In this document: piece by piece, positions 26,038-33,903 of the stretch | Numbering within the stretch: position 1 is the first letter of the stretch | Layout: every line of letters starts with the position of its first letter | Assembly (NCBI GenBank): GCA_047606545.1 | Contig: JASGEI010000002.1 | Location: 1 to 64,000, forward strand | Direction: 5' to 3' | Length of the DNA stretch: 64,000 nt | DNA from: JASGDC01 sp047606545 | Lineage (GTDB): Bacteria > Actinomycetota > Actinomycetes > Actinomycetales > Micrococcaceae | Translations under genes and position numbers: made by a program | The notes under the pieces: model-generated | Databases searched by the model: none | Told to the model about the DNA's origin: nothing | What the model saw: the letters and a program-made list of their open reading frames with translations, nothing else

Positions 26038-26108
26038 TCCGCCATAGTGTAACGGCAGCACATCGGCCTTTGAAGCCGCTGGTCTAGGTTCGAATCCTGG
26101 TGGCGGAA
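26038..26108 (+). tRNA. tRNA-Gln (anticodon TTG)
   Basis: The acceptor stem TCCGCCA pairs with TGGCGGA, the anticodon loop CTTTGAA gives TTG, and the T-arm is CTAGG-TTCGAAT-CCTGG. The discriminator is A, and CCA is not encoded. tRNA-Gln immediately before glmU is the arrangement known from corynebacteria and mycobacteria. Confidence 0.95.
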
Positions 26109-26134
26109 CTGAACTTTCACTAACTGGAGTGTAT

Positions 26135-27535
26135 ATGGGACATAAGCCTATAGCAATTGTTCTACTTGCTGCTGGTTCTGGGACCAGAATGAAGTCAAAG
26201 AAGCCTAAAGTTATTCATGAAATCAGTGGTTTTTCCATGTTGCAGCATGCATTAGATACTGCTGCAGCTTTAAATCCTGAAAAACTTGTTACTGTCGTTA
26301 AGCATGAACGTGATCTTATTGAAGCTCATGTGCTTGATCATAATCCAGATGTGCTAATTGCTGATCAAGGTGATGTCCCAGGTACGGGCAGTGCTGTAGA
26401 GGCTGGATTAGATGAGCTTGGTAACTTTGAAGGAACAGTAATTGTTACTTATGGTGATGTACCACTACTTACTAAAGAACTTCTTGAAGAACTTGTAGAG
26501 TTCCACGAAGCTGAAAATAGCAGTGCTACAGTTCTTACTTCGGTTATTGATGACCCTACGGGTTACGGTCGTTTAATTCGTGAAGATAACGGTAGCGTAT
26601 CGGGTATTGTGGAGCATAAAGATGCAACTGAAGACCAACTTAAAGTTCAAGAAGTAAACTCTGGTATTAATGTTTTCGATGCTGAAGCATTACGTGAAGC
26701 TCTAGCTGAAATTGGCACAGATAATTCACAAGGCGAAAAGTACTTAACTGATGCTCTTGCTGTGATTAAAGAAAAAGGTAAGCATGTAGCTGCATTCGTT
26801 GGTGATGACCCATGGCAGACAGAAGGTGCAAATGACCGCGCCCAGCTTGCTACTTTAGCATTGGAGCTAAACAAGAGAATTTTAAATGAGCACATGAAAG
26901 CGGGAGTTACCATTATTGATCCTAACTCTACTTTCATTGATAAAGGTGTAAAGATTGGTCAAGATGTTACTATCTACCCAGGCACTCAAATTTTGGGTAA
27001 TACGGTAATCGGTAATGACACAAAAATTGGACCAGACACCACTCTTCGCGATATGGAAATTGGTGAAGGTGTAGAAATTATCCGCACCCATGGCTCAGAA
27101 TCTAAGATAGGAGATGGTGCTAGTGTCGGCCCATTCTCATACATCCGCCCTAAGACTTTATTAAAAGCAAAAGGTAAGATTGGTACTTATGTTGAGACTA
27201 AAGGCTCCACTATCGGTGAAGGCTCAAAAGTTCCACATCTTTCATATATTGGTGACGCTGAAATTGGTAAGAATACTAATATAGGTGCTGGCGCGATTAC
27301 TGCTAATTATGATGGTACTAATAAAAATAAGACAATTGTCGGTGATGATGTAAAAACTGGTTCTGGATCAATCTTTGTAGCTCCAGTTCATATTCAAGAT
27401 AATGCATATACTGGTGCTGGCGCAGTAATTAAAAAGGATGTGCCAGAAGGCTCGTTAGCAGTTTCAGATTTCAAACAAAGAAATATTGAAGGTTGGGTAG
27501 AGTCATCTAACCCTATTACGAAAGGTAAGCCATGA
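26135..27535 (+). CDS. glmU: Bifunctional UDP-N-acetylglucosamine pyrophosphorylase / glucosamine-1-phosphate acetyltransferase
   Basis: Makes UDP-GlcNAc, the precursor of peptidoglycan and other wall glycans. The N-terminal uridyltransferase has LLAAGSGTRMKSKKPKV (~10-26). From ~260 the left-handed beta-helix of hexapeptide repeats (such as IGNDTKIGPDTTL) forms the acetyltransferase, with the conserved GAGAITANYDG. A longer frame starts at a GTG at 26129. The ATG at 26135 has TGGAG five bases ahead and matches the family N-terminus. Its stop overlaps prs by four bases. Confidence 0.95.
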   Translation: MGHKPIAIVLLAAGSGTRMKSKKPKVIHEISGFSMLQHALDTAAALNPEKLVTVVKHERDLIEAHVLDHNPDVLIADQGDVPGTGSAVEAGLDELGNFEGTVIVTYGDVPLLTKELLEELVEFHEAENSSATVLTSVIDDPTGYGRLIREDNGSVSGIVEHKDATEDQLKVQEVNSGINVFDAEALREALAEIGTDNSQGEKYLTDALAVIKEKGKHVAAFVGDDPWQTEGANDRAQLATLALELNKRILNEHMKAGVTIIDPNSTFIDKGVKIGQDVTIYPGTQILGNTVIGNDTKIGPDTTLRDMEIGEGVEIIRTHGSESKIGDGASVGPFSYIRPKTLLKAKGKIGTYVETKGSTIGEGSKVPHLSYIGDAEIGKNTNIGAGAITANYDGTNKNKTIVGDDVKTGSGSIFVAPVHIQDNAYTGAGAVIKKDVPEGSLAVSDFKQRNIEGWVESSNPITKGKP

Positions 27536-28512
27536 GCAAAACACCAAACTCAGGTGAACGTCGTTTAGTATTAGTATCGGGTCGTGCCCATCCGGAACTT
27601 GCTGAACGAGTAGCAAAGGAGCTAGACGTACCGTTATTGCCGACGACGTCATATGATTTTGCTAATGGTGAGATTTATGTCCGTTTTGACGAAACAATAC
27701 GCGGTGCAGATGTTTTTGTAATCCAGTCTCATCCAGCCCCTATTAACCAATGGTTAATGGAACAGCTCCTAATGGTTGACTCACTGAAACGAGCTTCTGC
27801 AAGGTCAATCACTGTAGTATCGCCTTTCTATCCTTATGCTCGTCAAGATAAAAAACATAGTGGCCGTGAACCAATTTCAGCTCGATTAATTGCTGATTTG
27901 TATAAAACTGCTGGTGCAGATCGCCTTATGTCTGTTGATTTACATAGTTCGCAGGCACAAGGCTTTTTTGATGGTCCAGTAGATCATCTTTGGGCGATGT
28001 CGTTACTTTGCGATTATGTTAAGACTCGTGTTGATTTAGATAACGTGACAGTAGTTTCCCCAGATACTGGTCGTGTCCGAATGTCTGAGCGTTGGGCAGA
28101 GTTGTTAGGTGATTGTCCTTTGGCTTTTGTCCACAAAACTCGTGATCATACTCGTCCAAATCAGGCTGTTTCTAACCGTGTAGTAGGTAAAGTTAAAGGC
28201 CGTAACTGTATTTTGATTGATGACATGATTGATACAGGAGGGACTATTTCCGGTGGTGTCAAAATCTTGCTTGATGAAGGCGCTAAAGATGTAACTATTG
28301 TTGCTACTCACGGGGTGCTTTCAGATCCAGCTACCCAGTGTTTAAAAGAATCTGGAGTGAAAGAAGTAATTGTTACTGATACTTTACCTATTCCTGAAGA
28401 AAAACGTTTCGATGGTTTAACTGTGCTATCAATTTCACCGGTAATCTCTGATGCAATTCGTGCAGTTTATGAAGAAGAATCAGTTACTGAATTATTTGAC
28501 GGTCAAGCATAA
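27532..28512 (+). CDS. prs: Ribose-phosphate pyrophosphokinase
   Basis: Makes PRPP from ribose-5-phosphate and ATP, for nucleotide, His and Trp synthesis and, in this group, decaprenyl-phospho-arabinose. Motifs seen: FANGEIYVRFDETIRGADVF, the flexible-loop RQDKKHSGREPIS, DLHSSQAQGFF and the PRPP loop ILIDDMIDTGGTI. The 326-residue length is normal. It is translationally coupled to glmU. Confidence 0.96.
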   Translation: MSKTPNSGERRLVLVSGRAHPELAERVAKELDVPLLPTTSYDFANGEIYVRFDETIRGADVFVIQSHPAPINQWLMEQLLMVDSLKRASARSITVVSPFYPYARQDKKHSGREPISARLIADLYKTAGADRLMSVDLHSSQAQGFFDGPVDHLWAMSLLCDYVKTRVDLDNVTVVSPDTGRVRMSERWAELLGDCPLAFVHKTRDHTRPNQAVSNRVVGKVKGRNCILIDDMIDTGGTISGGVKILLDEGAKDVTIVATHGVLSDPATQCLKESGVKEVIVTDTLPIPEEKRFDGLTVLSISPVISDAIRAVYEEESVTELFDGQA

Positions 28513-28539
28513 GTAAAAAGTGAGATACATTAGTATTTA

Positions 28540-29634
28540 ATGAAGATTTTACATGCCATAAATTGTTTAGATACCGGTGGTGCTGAAAACTTTATCATCG
28601 AGCTTTCTAAAGTGATGGGTAAAGCACACAGCGCAGATATTTTGGTGGTAACAAACAGTGAAGATCGTTTAATGTACGATAGGGCCGCCGACCTAGATGT
28701 AAAAGTTATTGAATTAAGGCTACCAAATTCTAGGATAATTCAAACCAGAAAGTTTCTTTTTTCTACTAAATTCAGGAAAAAAGTTAAAGAAATACTGGCC
28801 GATTACGATGTATTAAATGTTCACTTATTTCCTACACTTTATTACTTTTCTTTGTTTAACGTAATTCCAAAAGTCTTTACTCAACATAATGTAGCTAAAG
28901 GCCCACGTTATGACCACTCTATTTTTTTCCCAATTGAGTCATTAATATACCGAAGTTATCAAGAAATTATTACTGTTAGTAAGAAATCTTATGTTTCATT
29001 TTCAAATTTCTTAAAAAAACTTAGAGTTAATACGCATATTTCTAATATTCGTAATGGAATATATCATGACTGGTTGATGAGAAAACTAAAAAATACTAAA
29101 GAGGCCGGTAAGTTAAATATCCTTAGTGTAGGTAGGCTAGAAGAGCAGAAAAATTATGCCAAATTAATTGAGGCAGTTAAAGATTTACCTGACGTTAAAG
29201 TTACAGTATATGGCGAAGGCAACCAGCGCAATAACTTGGAAAAGTTAATTGAAAAATATGGACTAGAGAATAGGTTTTTCCTAAAAGGAAAAAATAAGAT
29301 TACTCCAGAGTTAATACAAAGCTACGATTGTTTTGTTAGTACTTCTTATTACGAAGGTTTAAGTATCGCTTGGTTACAAGCTATGGCGGCTGGGTTGCCC
29401 TTAGTGGTCCCAGAAGTGGCATATCCAGGTGAAGATTTAATAGATCAAACAAAAAGCGGTTTTATCTATACTAATTCTGAAGAGTTAGTGGAGATATTAA
29501 AACAATTAACTAATGCTGAAGGTACACAATTAAATTTAATGGGACAGCATGCTATTGCTAAAGTCAAAAATTTTTCAATAGCGGATACGGCTAATGAGTA
29601 TTTGAAGGTATATCAAAAAGTAATTGAGAACTAA
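28540..29634 (+). CDS. GT4-family glycosyltransferase
   Basis: This is a cytosolic, membrane-associated glycosyltransferase of the GT-B fold, 364 residues with no membrane helix. It has an N-terminal NCLDTGGAENFIIELSKVM, a donor-site SVGRLEEQKNYAKLIEAV near residues 196-213, and the GT4 E-x7-E-type region EGLSIAWLQAMAAGLPLVVP near 275. The acceptor and sugar are unknown. It follows prs by 27 bases. TACATT eight bases before the ATG may be its own leaderless promoter. Rhamnose, mannose and nucleotidyltransferase genes nearby suggest surface polysaccharide work. Confidence 0.85.
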   Translation: MKILHAINCLDTGGAENFIIELSKVMGKAHSADILVVTNSEDRLMYDRAADLDVKVIELRLPNSRIIQTRKFLFSTKFRKKVKEILADYDVLNVHLFPTLYYFSLFNVIPKVFTQHNVAKGPRYDHSIFFPIESLIYRSYQEIITVSKKSYVSFSNFLKKLRVNTHISNIRNGIYHDWLMRKLKNTKEAGKLNILSVGRLEEQKNYAKLIEAVKDLPDVKVTVYGEGNQRNNLEKLIEKYGLENRFFLKGKNKITPELIQSYDCFVSTSYYEGLSIAWLQAMAAGLPLVVPEVAYPGEDLIDQTKSGFIYTNSEELVEILKQLTNAEGTQLNLMGQHAIAKVKNFSIADTANEYLKVYQKVIEN

Positions 29635-29659
29635 GAATTGACAACTATAGAAGAATCCC

Positions 29660-30604
29660 TTATTTTTTACCAAGCATTTTATGATAACTGTAATAATCTT
29701 TTAATCTTGTAAGTAGTGTTAAATTTTTATGAATTTTATATTTTAATGCCTCTAATTTAAATCTTTTTTTCTCTTGTTTAGTTTTGGTTTCACCAAAGTT
29801 AGTATCATATAAGGCAGTTTGACGTAATAAGTGGTTATCAGGAAATAACATTGATTTTAATACGGTAATCTTATATTTCCACGGTGTATTTAATACTAAG
29901 ACTAGACTAAATATATCTAGTCTTTTACCCTCTGAAAGCATTATCCAATCTTCTGATGGAGTATAACTATCTACTTCCTTATTCAGGCCGTAGGCTGCGG
30001 CATAGATAGGTTTCAATGAACCTAGTGCTTCAAGTTTTACTGCTGCATCAAAAAATTTTTCTTCGGTAACTAATTTCGGAAGAGCATCCTTTAAAAATAA
30101 GAATTCACGTTCACTTTTTTGTTGTTCTCTTAAAATGTGTAAACCATTAATGACAGCATGGTTAGCTATAGATGGGAATGGCACCTTATGGTGAGCGAAT
30201 TCAAAGAATTCTTCATCTTTAATAAATTCCTGTAATGCAATATCACCTGCAACTTCCATGCCAGGAAACTGGTCGTGGACATCAATATCACAAGGCCAAG
30301 ATTTATGTATGAAAGATAGTGAGTGCGGTGCAACCACGTGAGGTGGGTATAGACTTCTATCACTTCTTACTTCCCACCCAAAAGACGTAAATAAATCTCT
30401 AATCTTATTCATGTTTTTTGGAGCTATGAAAACATCGACATCACTAGAGATTTTTTCTATTCGTAAACCTTGGTCTGATAATGCTCTGCCCTTGATAAAA
30501 ATATGTGGAATATTATTTTTAGATAACAAGAAATGCAATTGGGCATAGAGCAATGAAGTGGCTTCTATGATTCGTAAGTTTTCAGCTGTTTCTTTTTCTT
30601 GCAT
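29660..30604 (-). CDS. NTP_transf_5-type nucleotidyltransferase-like protein
   Basis: This is a 314-residue protein resembling the uncharacterised nucleotidyltransferase family NTP_transf_5 (PF14907 by memory). The N-terminus has IPHIFIKGRALSDQ and the metal-site ISSDVDVFIAPKNM, in which the Asp-x-Asp pair is visible at ~53-55. PCDIDVHDQFPG follows near 112-123, with a further acidic pair. The helical C-terminus is unassigned. Members often occur beside PqqD-like proteins and glycosyltransferases in peptide-modification or polysaccharide loci. Here a PqqD-like gene lies 3 kb away and a GT4 gene is convergent. TAGAAT eight bases before the ATG could be its promoter. Confidence 0.7.
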   Translation of the reverse strand: MQEKETAENLRIIEATSLLYAQLHFLLSKNNIPHIFIKGRALSDQGLRIEKISSDVDVFIAPKNMNKIRDLFTSFGWEVRSDRSLYPPHVVAPHSLSFIHKSWPCDIDVHDQFPGMEVAGDIALQEFIKDEEFFEFAHHKVPFPSIANHAVINGLHILREQQKSEREFLFLKDALPKLVTEEKFFDAAVKLEALGSLKPIYAAAYGLNKEVDSYTPSEDWIMLSEGKRLDIFSLVLVLNTPWKYKITVLKSMLFPDNHLLRQTALYDTNFGETKTKQEKKRFKLEALKYKIHKNLTLLTRLKDYYSYHKMLGKK

Positions 30605-30637
30605 ACAGTACTATTCTAATGCATTTAATTTATGTGT

Positions 30638-30643
30638 TATCCT
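30638..30643 (+). promoter_or_regulatory. Extended -10 box of rplY
   Basis: TG-T-TATCCT places the transcription start near 30650, exactly where the paired leader begins. Confidence 0.5.
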
Positions 30644-30649
30644 AGTTGA

Positions 30650-30723
30650 AGTCTCGGCGAGGGAGAAATCCGTTATCGACGCGATGAATTTTAATTTTTC
30701 TTTGCGATGTTATACGCCGTGAC
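30650..30723 (+). promoter_or_regulatory. Possible structured 5' leader of rplY
   Basis: The GC-rich block GTCTCGGCG (30651-30659) is complementary to CGCCGTGAC (30715-30723), with one T-T mismatch, closing a ~55-base loop. Inside, ATCG-ACG-CGAT is a small palindrome. The ribosome binding site (AAGGAG) of rplY follows ~17 bases later. This is compatible with an autogenous ribosomal-protein leader, but no family was recognised. Confidence 0.35.
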
Positions 30724-30751
30724 GGTACTTTAAATTATTTGAAGGAGTCAC

Positions 30752-31369
30752 ATGGCAATCAAAGTATCACTAAAAGGTGCACCACGTACCCGTTTTGGTA
30801 AAGGAGCGGCACGTCAACTACGCCGCGATAAACAAATTCCAGCTGTAATCTATGGAAAGCGTGAAGAGCCAATCCACGTTAGTATTCCAGCTCGTGAACT
30901 TGAAAAGACTGTACGTCATTACAATGCTTTAATTAAACTTGATGTTGACGGTGAAAGTTATCAGGTGTTAGCTCGCGATGTTCAGCGTGATGTAGTAACT
31001 CGTGAACTTGAACACGTTGATTTACTTGAGGTAGTTAAGGGCGATAAAGTGCTTGTTAATGTTGAGGTAATTGTTGAAGGTGAAGCAGCGCCAGGTGTAA
31101 ACGTGTCACTTGAACACCCAACTGTTGCGCTTATTGCAGACGTTACTAATATTCCTGACTCAGTTAGTATCGACATCGAAGGTCGTGAAGTTGGCGACCA
31201 CGCACTTGCTTCTGATATTGAATTCCCAGAAGGTTCTGAATTCTACGGTGAAGAATCACAGCTAGTAGTTAATATCTCAGCTAAGCGTGCTGTTGAAGAT
31301 GAGGATGAAGACGCTGAAGAAGCAACTGAAGGTGAAGAAGCAACTGGCGAGGAAGCTTCTGACGAATAA
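30752..31369 (+). CDS. rplY: 50S ribosomal protein L25 (CTC form)
   Basis: Binds 5S rRNA in the large subunit. The 205-residue CTC form has the L25 domain (to ~95, with KQIPAVIYGKREEPIHV and VLARDVQRDVVTRELEHVDL) and the TL5 C-terminal domain (~96-180). An acidic tail ends it (EDEDEDAEEATEGEEATGEE). A good ribosome binding site (GAAGGAG) precedes the ATG. Its stop directly abuts pth, as is usual in actinobacteria. Confidence 0.95.
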   Translation: MAIKVSLKGAPRTRFGKGAARQLRRDKQIPAVIYGKREEPIHVSIPARELEKTVRHYNALIKLDVDGESYQVLARDVQRDVVTRELEHVDLLEVVKGDKVLVNVEVIVEGEAAPGVNVSLEHPTVALIADVTNIPDSVSIDIEGREVGDHALASDIEFPEGSEFYGEESQLVVNISAKRAVEDEDEDAEEATEGEEATGEEASDE

Positions 31370-31959
31370 TGCAATCTTCAGATTCTTGGTTAATAGTTGG
31401 GCTTGGTAATCCTGGGCCCAACTATTCTCATAATAGGCATAATATTGGCTATATGGTTGTTGATGCGATTGCTGATACCAATAACTTAAAATTCAAGAAA
31501 AGTAATAAAGCTACAGCTATGGTAGCTGAGTCACGTTTAGGTTATGGTGGTCCAAGGATTATCTTGGCTAAATCACTTAATTATATGAATACTGTCGGGC
31601 AGTCAATTACTGCATTAGCTAAATATTATAAAGTGCCATTAGCGCAAGTAATTGTAGTTCATGATGAGCTAGATCTACCTTCAGGAGTTATGAAATTAAA
31701 ACAAGGTGGTAGTTCAGCAGGGCATAATGGGCTTAAAGATTTAACTAGAGCTTTTAAATCTGAAGGGTATTTGCGTATTAGATTAGGTATCGGTCGCCCA
31801 AGGCAGGGTAAAACTGCAAATTATGTGTTGCAAAATTTTTCCAAACAAGAGTCTGAAACTGTTAGTGAATTAATTTCCCGTGCACAAGACGCTATTGCTG
31901 ATTTGATTAATAGTGGTTTAGAAAAAGCACAAAATCGACATCATGGAGAGAATCCTTAA
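31369..31959 (+). CDS. pth: Peptidyl-tRNA hydrolase
   Basis: Recycles peptidyl-tRNA released from stalled ribosomes. GLGNPGPNYSHNRHNIGYMV carries the catalytic His24 and substrate-binding Asn. VVHDELDLPSG holds the conserved Asp, and GSSAGHNGLKDL is the third motif. 196 residues is normal. It overlaps both neighbours by one base. Confidence 0.95.
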   Translation: MQSSDSWLIVGLGNPGPNYSHNRHNIGYMVVDAIADTNNLKFKKSNKATAMVAESRLGYGGPRIILAKSLNYMNTVGQSITALAKYYKVPLAQVIVVHDELDLPSGVMKLKQGGSSAGHNGLKDLTRAFKSEGYLRIRLGIGRPRQGKTANYVLQNFSKQESETVSELISRAQDAIADLINSGLEKAQNRHHGENP

Positions 31960-32543
31960 TGAGTACACCTTTTAAGATTATGTTTGTCTGTACTGGTAAT
32001 ATTTGTCGTTCGCCATTTGGTGAGCGAGTTTTACAAGCTGGCTTAGACAAAATTTCACCAAATAAGTTTGAAGTAACAAGCTCTGGAACGTATGGAATGC
32101 TTAGTTATGATGGTATGGCAGCCAAATCTGCAGAGCTTGCAGAAAGTTTTGGTGCTGAAGTTAATGATTTCGAGCCACGTCGAATGAATGATCAAATGAT
32201 TGAAGAAAGTGATTTAATTTTTGGCTTAACTCAAGAACATCGTGCCGAAATTATGTCTAGAGTGCCTAAGGCGACAAGAAAAACTTTTACATTACGAGAG
32301 TTTGCTAGGTGTTTAGCGCTTGCGAAACTTCCAGATGCTAAGGATACTTATGCAGCTTGGACTGATCTTGTGTCACAATGTGCTGACTTACGTTCGCAAG
32401 TTTCTGTGGAAGCTGAAGATGATGATGTTATTGACCCCTATTCGAGGTCAATGCGTACCTACAAAAAAATGGCATCACAAATTATGCCTGCAATTGATCA
32501 GATATTATTTGCTCAAGAAAAATTAATAAAAAGTCTTAAATGA
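31959..32543 (+). CDS. Low-molecular-weight protein tyrosine phosphatase
   Basis: This is a cytosolic phosphatase with the P-loop CTGNICRSP at residues 11-19 (nucleophile Cys11, Arg17) and a C-terminal IDPYSRS (~151-157) carrying the general-acid Asp. At 194 residues it is slightly longer than Wzb-type enzymes. Such phosphatases usually reset tyrosine-phosphorylated kinases that govern polysaccharide export. No Wzc-like kinase is in the window. It is coupled to pth by a one-base overlap, so it rides on a housekeeping operon. Confidence 0.88.
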   Translation: MSTPFKIMFVCTGNICRSPFGERVLQAGLDKISPNKFEVTSSGTYGMLSYDGMAAKSAELAESFGAEVNDFEPRRMNDQMIEESDLIFGLTQEHRAEIMSRVPKATRKTFTLREFARCLALAKLPDAKDTYAAWTDLVSQCADLRSQVSVEAEDDDVIDPYSRSMRTYKKMASQIMPAIDQILFAQEKLIKSLK

Positions 32544-32632
32544 CTAATTCCATTTGTAGTTTTATAAATTAAACTGTTAAGATAATACTAAATGCTTGTA
32601 ATTGCTGAAAGATTTTATGATTGGGGTTCGTG

Positions 32633-33553
32633 ATGAAAGTTAAAGGTTTAGCGGCTTTGTCTGCTTCTACATTGGCGGTCGCGCCGATTGCTGTCGGTGC
32701 AGTTGTTCTAGCGCCTGCTGCAGTTGCTGATTATGCACCTGCACCTACTATTAACGTTTATGATCCAGCTAAATGTGTGGGTACAAAAGACGGTAAAGTA
32801 GTAATTGCTGGTTCTGCTCATGGGTTTAAGCCAGGTAGCACAGTTAAGATTGAGATTAAAGATGCAAGTGGTAATGTAATTGCCACCAAAGAAGTAGTTG
32901 CTAATGCAGATGGTGATGCTGCTTATTCTTTTGAGCTTAATAAGTCTGAGCTTCCAGATGGCGATTACACAGTAGTAGCTACTGGTGTAGATGCAAACGG
33001 TAACGCCGCTTCTGCTACAGGAAACTTTAGTATAAATGGTGATACCTGTAGTGAATCAAATCCTACAACGTCACCTACTACAAGCTCTACTACATCAAGT
33101 GGCTCAGGAACTAATGGTAGTTCAGGTACCTCAGGTGGATCTGGTTCTGACGGCACAAGCGGTACTTCCGGTAGTTCAGGAGGATCTGGCTCTGACGGTA
33201 CAAGCGGTACTTCCGGTAGTTCAGGAGAATCTGGCTCTGACGGTACAAGCGGTACTTCCGGTACAACTGGTGAAGCTGGTACAGCTGGAGCTTCAGGAAC
33301 TACAGGTGCTGCTGGTACGGCTGGAGCAGCTGGAACATGGGGTGCTGCTGGTAAAGCTGGTACGGCTGGTGCTTCAGGAACTGCTGGTGCAGCTGGAACT
33401 ACAGGCGCATCTGGAACTGCAGCTAAAGGAACTTTGGCTTACACAGGTGCCAGTGACAAGATGGGTATTGTGCTAGCTAGTGGTGCAGCTGTTGCTTTAG
33501 CAGGTGTTACTACTATCGCTGTTGCTCGTCGTAGGAAAAACAACGAAGCGTAA
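32633..33553 (+). CDS. Cell-wall-anchored repeat protein with LAYTG sorting signal
   Basis: This is an exported surface protein of ~306 residues. The signal peptide (MKVKGLAALSASTLAVAPIA, cleavage near AVAD) precedes an Ig-like domain (~40-135, VVIAGSAHGFKPGSTVKIEI). Next comes a stalk of Gly-Thr-Ser-Gly and Gly-Ala-Ala triplet-like repeats (~145-265). The C-terminal signal is LAYTG, a hydrophobic helix (IVLASGAAVALAGVTTIAVA) and RRRK. LAxTG is the motif assigned to class E sortases in high-G+C Gram-positives; no sortase gene is in the window. A TTG frame start at 32621 exists, but the ATG at 32633 behind GGGG is better. A terminator follows. Confidence 0.85.
   Translation: MKVKGLAALSASTLAVAPIAVGAVVLAPAAVADYAPAPTINVYDPAKCVGTKDGKVVIAGSAHGFKPGSTVKIEIKDASGNVIATKEVVANADGDAAYSFELNKSELPDGDYTVVATGVDANGNAASATGNFSINGDTCSESNPTTSPTTSSTTSSGSGTNGSSGTSGGSGSDGTSGTSGSSGGSGSDGTSGTSGSSGESGSDGTSGTSGTTGEAGTAGASGTTGAAGTAGAAGTWGAAGKAGTAGASGTAGAAGTTGASGTAAKGTLAYTGASDKMGIVLASGAAVALAGVTTIAVARRRKNNEA
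33146..33280 (+). repeat. 45-bp tandem repeat, three copies
   Basis: Three consecutive units beginning at 33146, 33191 and 33236 encode SDGTSGTSGSSGGSG-like 15-residue blocks. The first two copies are nearly identical and the third diverges in its last third. Confidence 0.85.
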
Positions 33554-33571
33554 GCTTAAATAAACTTTTTA

Positions 33572-33605
33572 AAATAGGCGTTAGATTTTCTAACGCCTAT
33601 TTTTA
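33572..33605 (+). terminator. Rho-independent terminator of the LAYTG protein gene
   Basis: A 14-base perfect stem (33572-33585 with 33589-33602) and three-base loop are followed by TTTTT. Confidence 0.9.
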
Positions 33606-33624
33606 TTGTTAAGATGGGTAAATA

Positions 33625-33903
33625 ATGAGTAAATTTACTAAAGCTAATAAATTACAGCATAAAGAAGTACAGGATAAACTATATGCAGAGGAAGATCTTT
33701 TAATCTTTATCGATGGCAAAATATATAGGTTAGAAGGTCTAGGAGCAATAATTTGGGATGTGACTAAAGAGCCCAAAACATTTGCTGAGATTACTAAATA
33801 TATAGTTACTACAGTAGGTGAGCCACCTAATGGAGAAGCGACAGAACTTGTGGTATCTGCTTTAGAAAAATTAATTGAAGCAGAGTTAATAACGATTAGC
33901 TAG
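33625..33903 (+). CDS. PqqD-like peptide-binding protein
   Basis: This is a 92-residue protein with the PqqD/RRE-like fold. DLLIFIDGKIYRLEGLGAII (strands, with the typical Leu-Asn/Glu-Gly-x-Gly-x-x-I-W turn) is followed by WDVTKEPKTFAEITKYI, and the C-terminal helix is ELVVSALEKLIEAELI. PqqD-like domains hand ribosomal peptides to modifying enzymes, and stand-alone forms also occur in polysaccharide loci with NTP_transf_5 proteins. No radical SAM enzyme, precursor peptide or peptidase is evident nearby. It follows a terminator and overlaps the convergent rmlCD end by eight bases. Confidence 0.72.
   Translation: MSKFTKANKLQHKEVQDKLYAEEDLLIFIDGKIYRLEGLGAIIWDVTKEPKTFAEITKYIVTTVGEPPNGEATELVVSALEKLIEAELITIS

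Noticed and set aside
33146..33280. Regular repeats considered as a CRISPR array
   Set aside because: They are 45-base in-frame tandem copies without unique spacers, inside a surface protein gene, and no cas genes are present.
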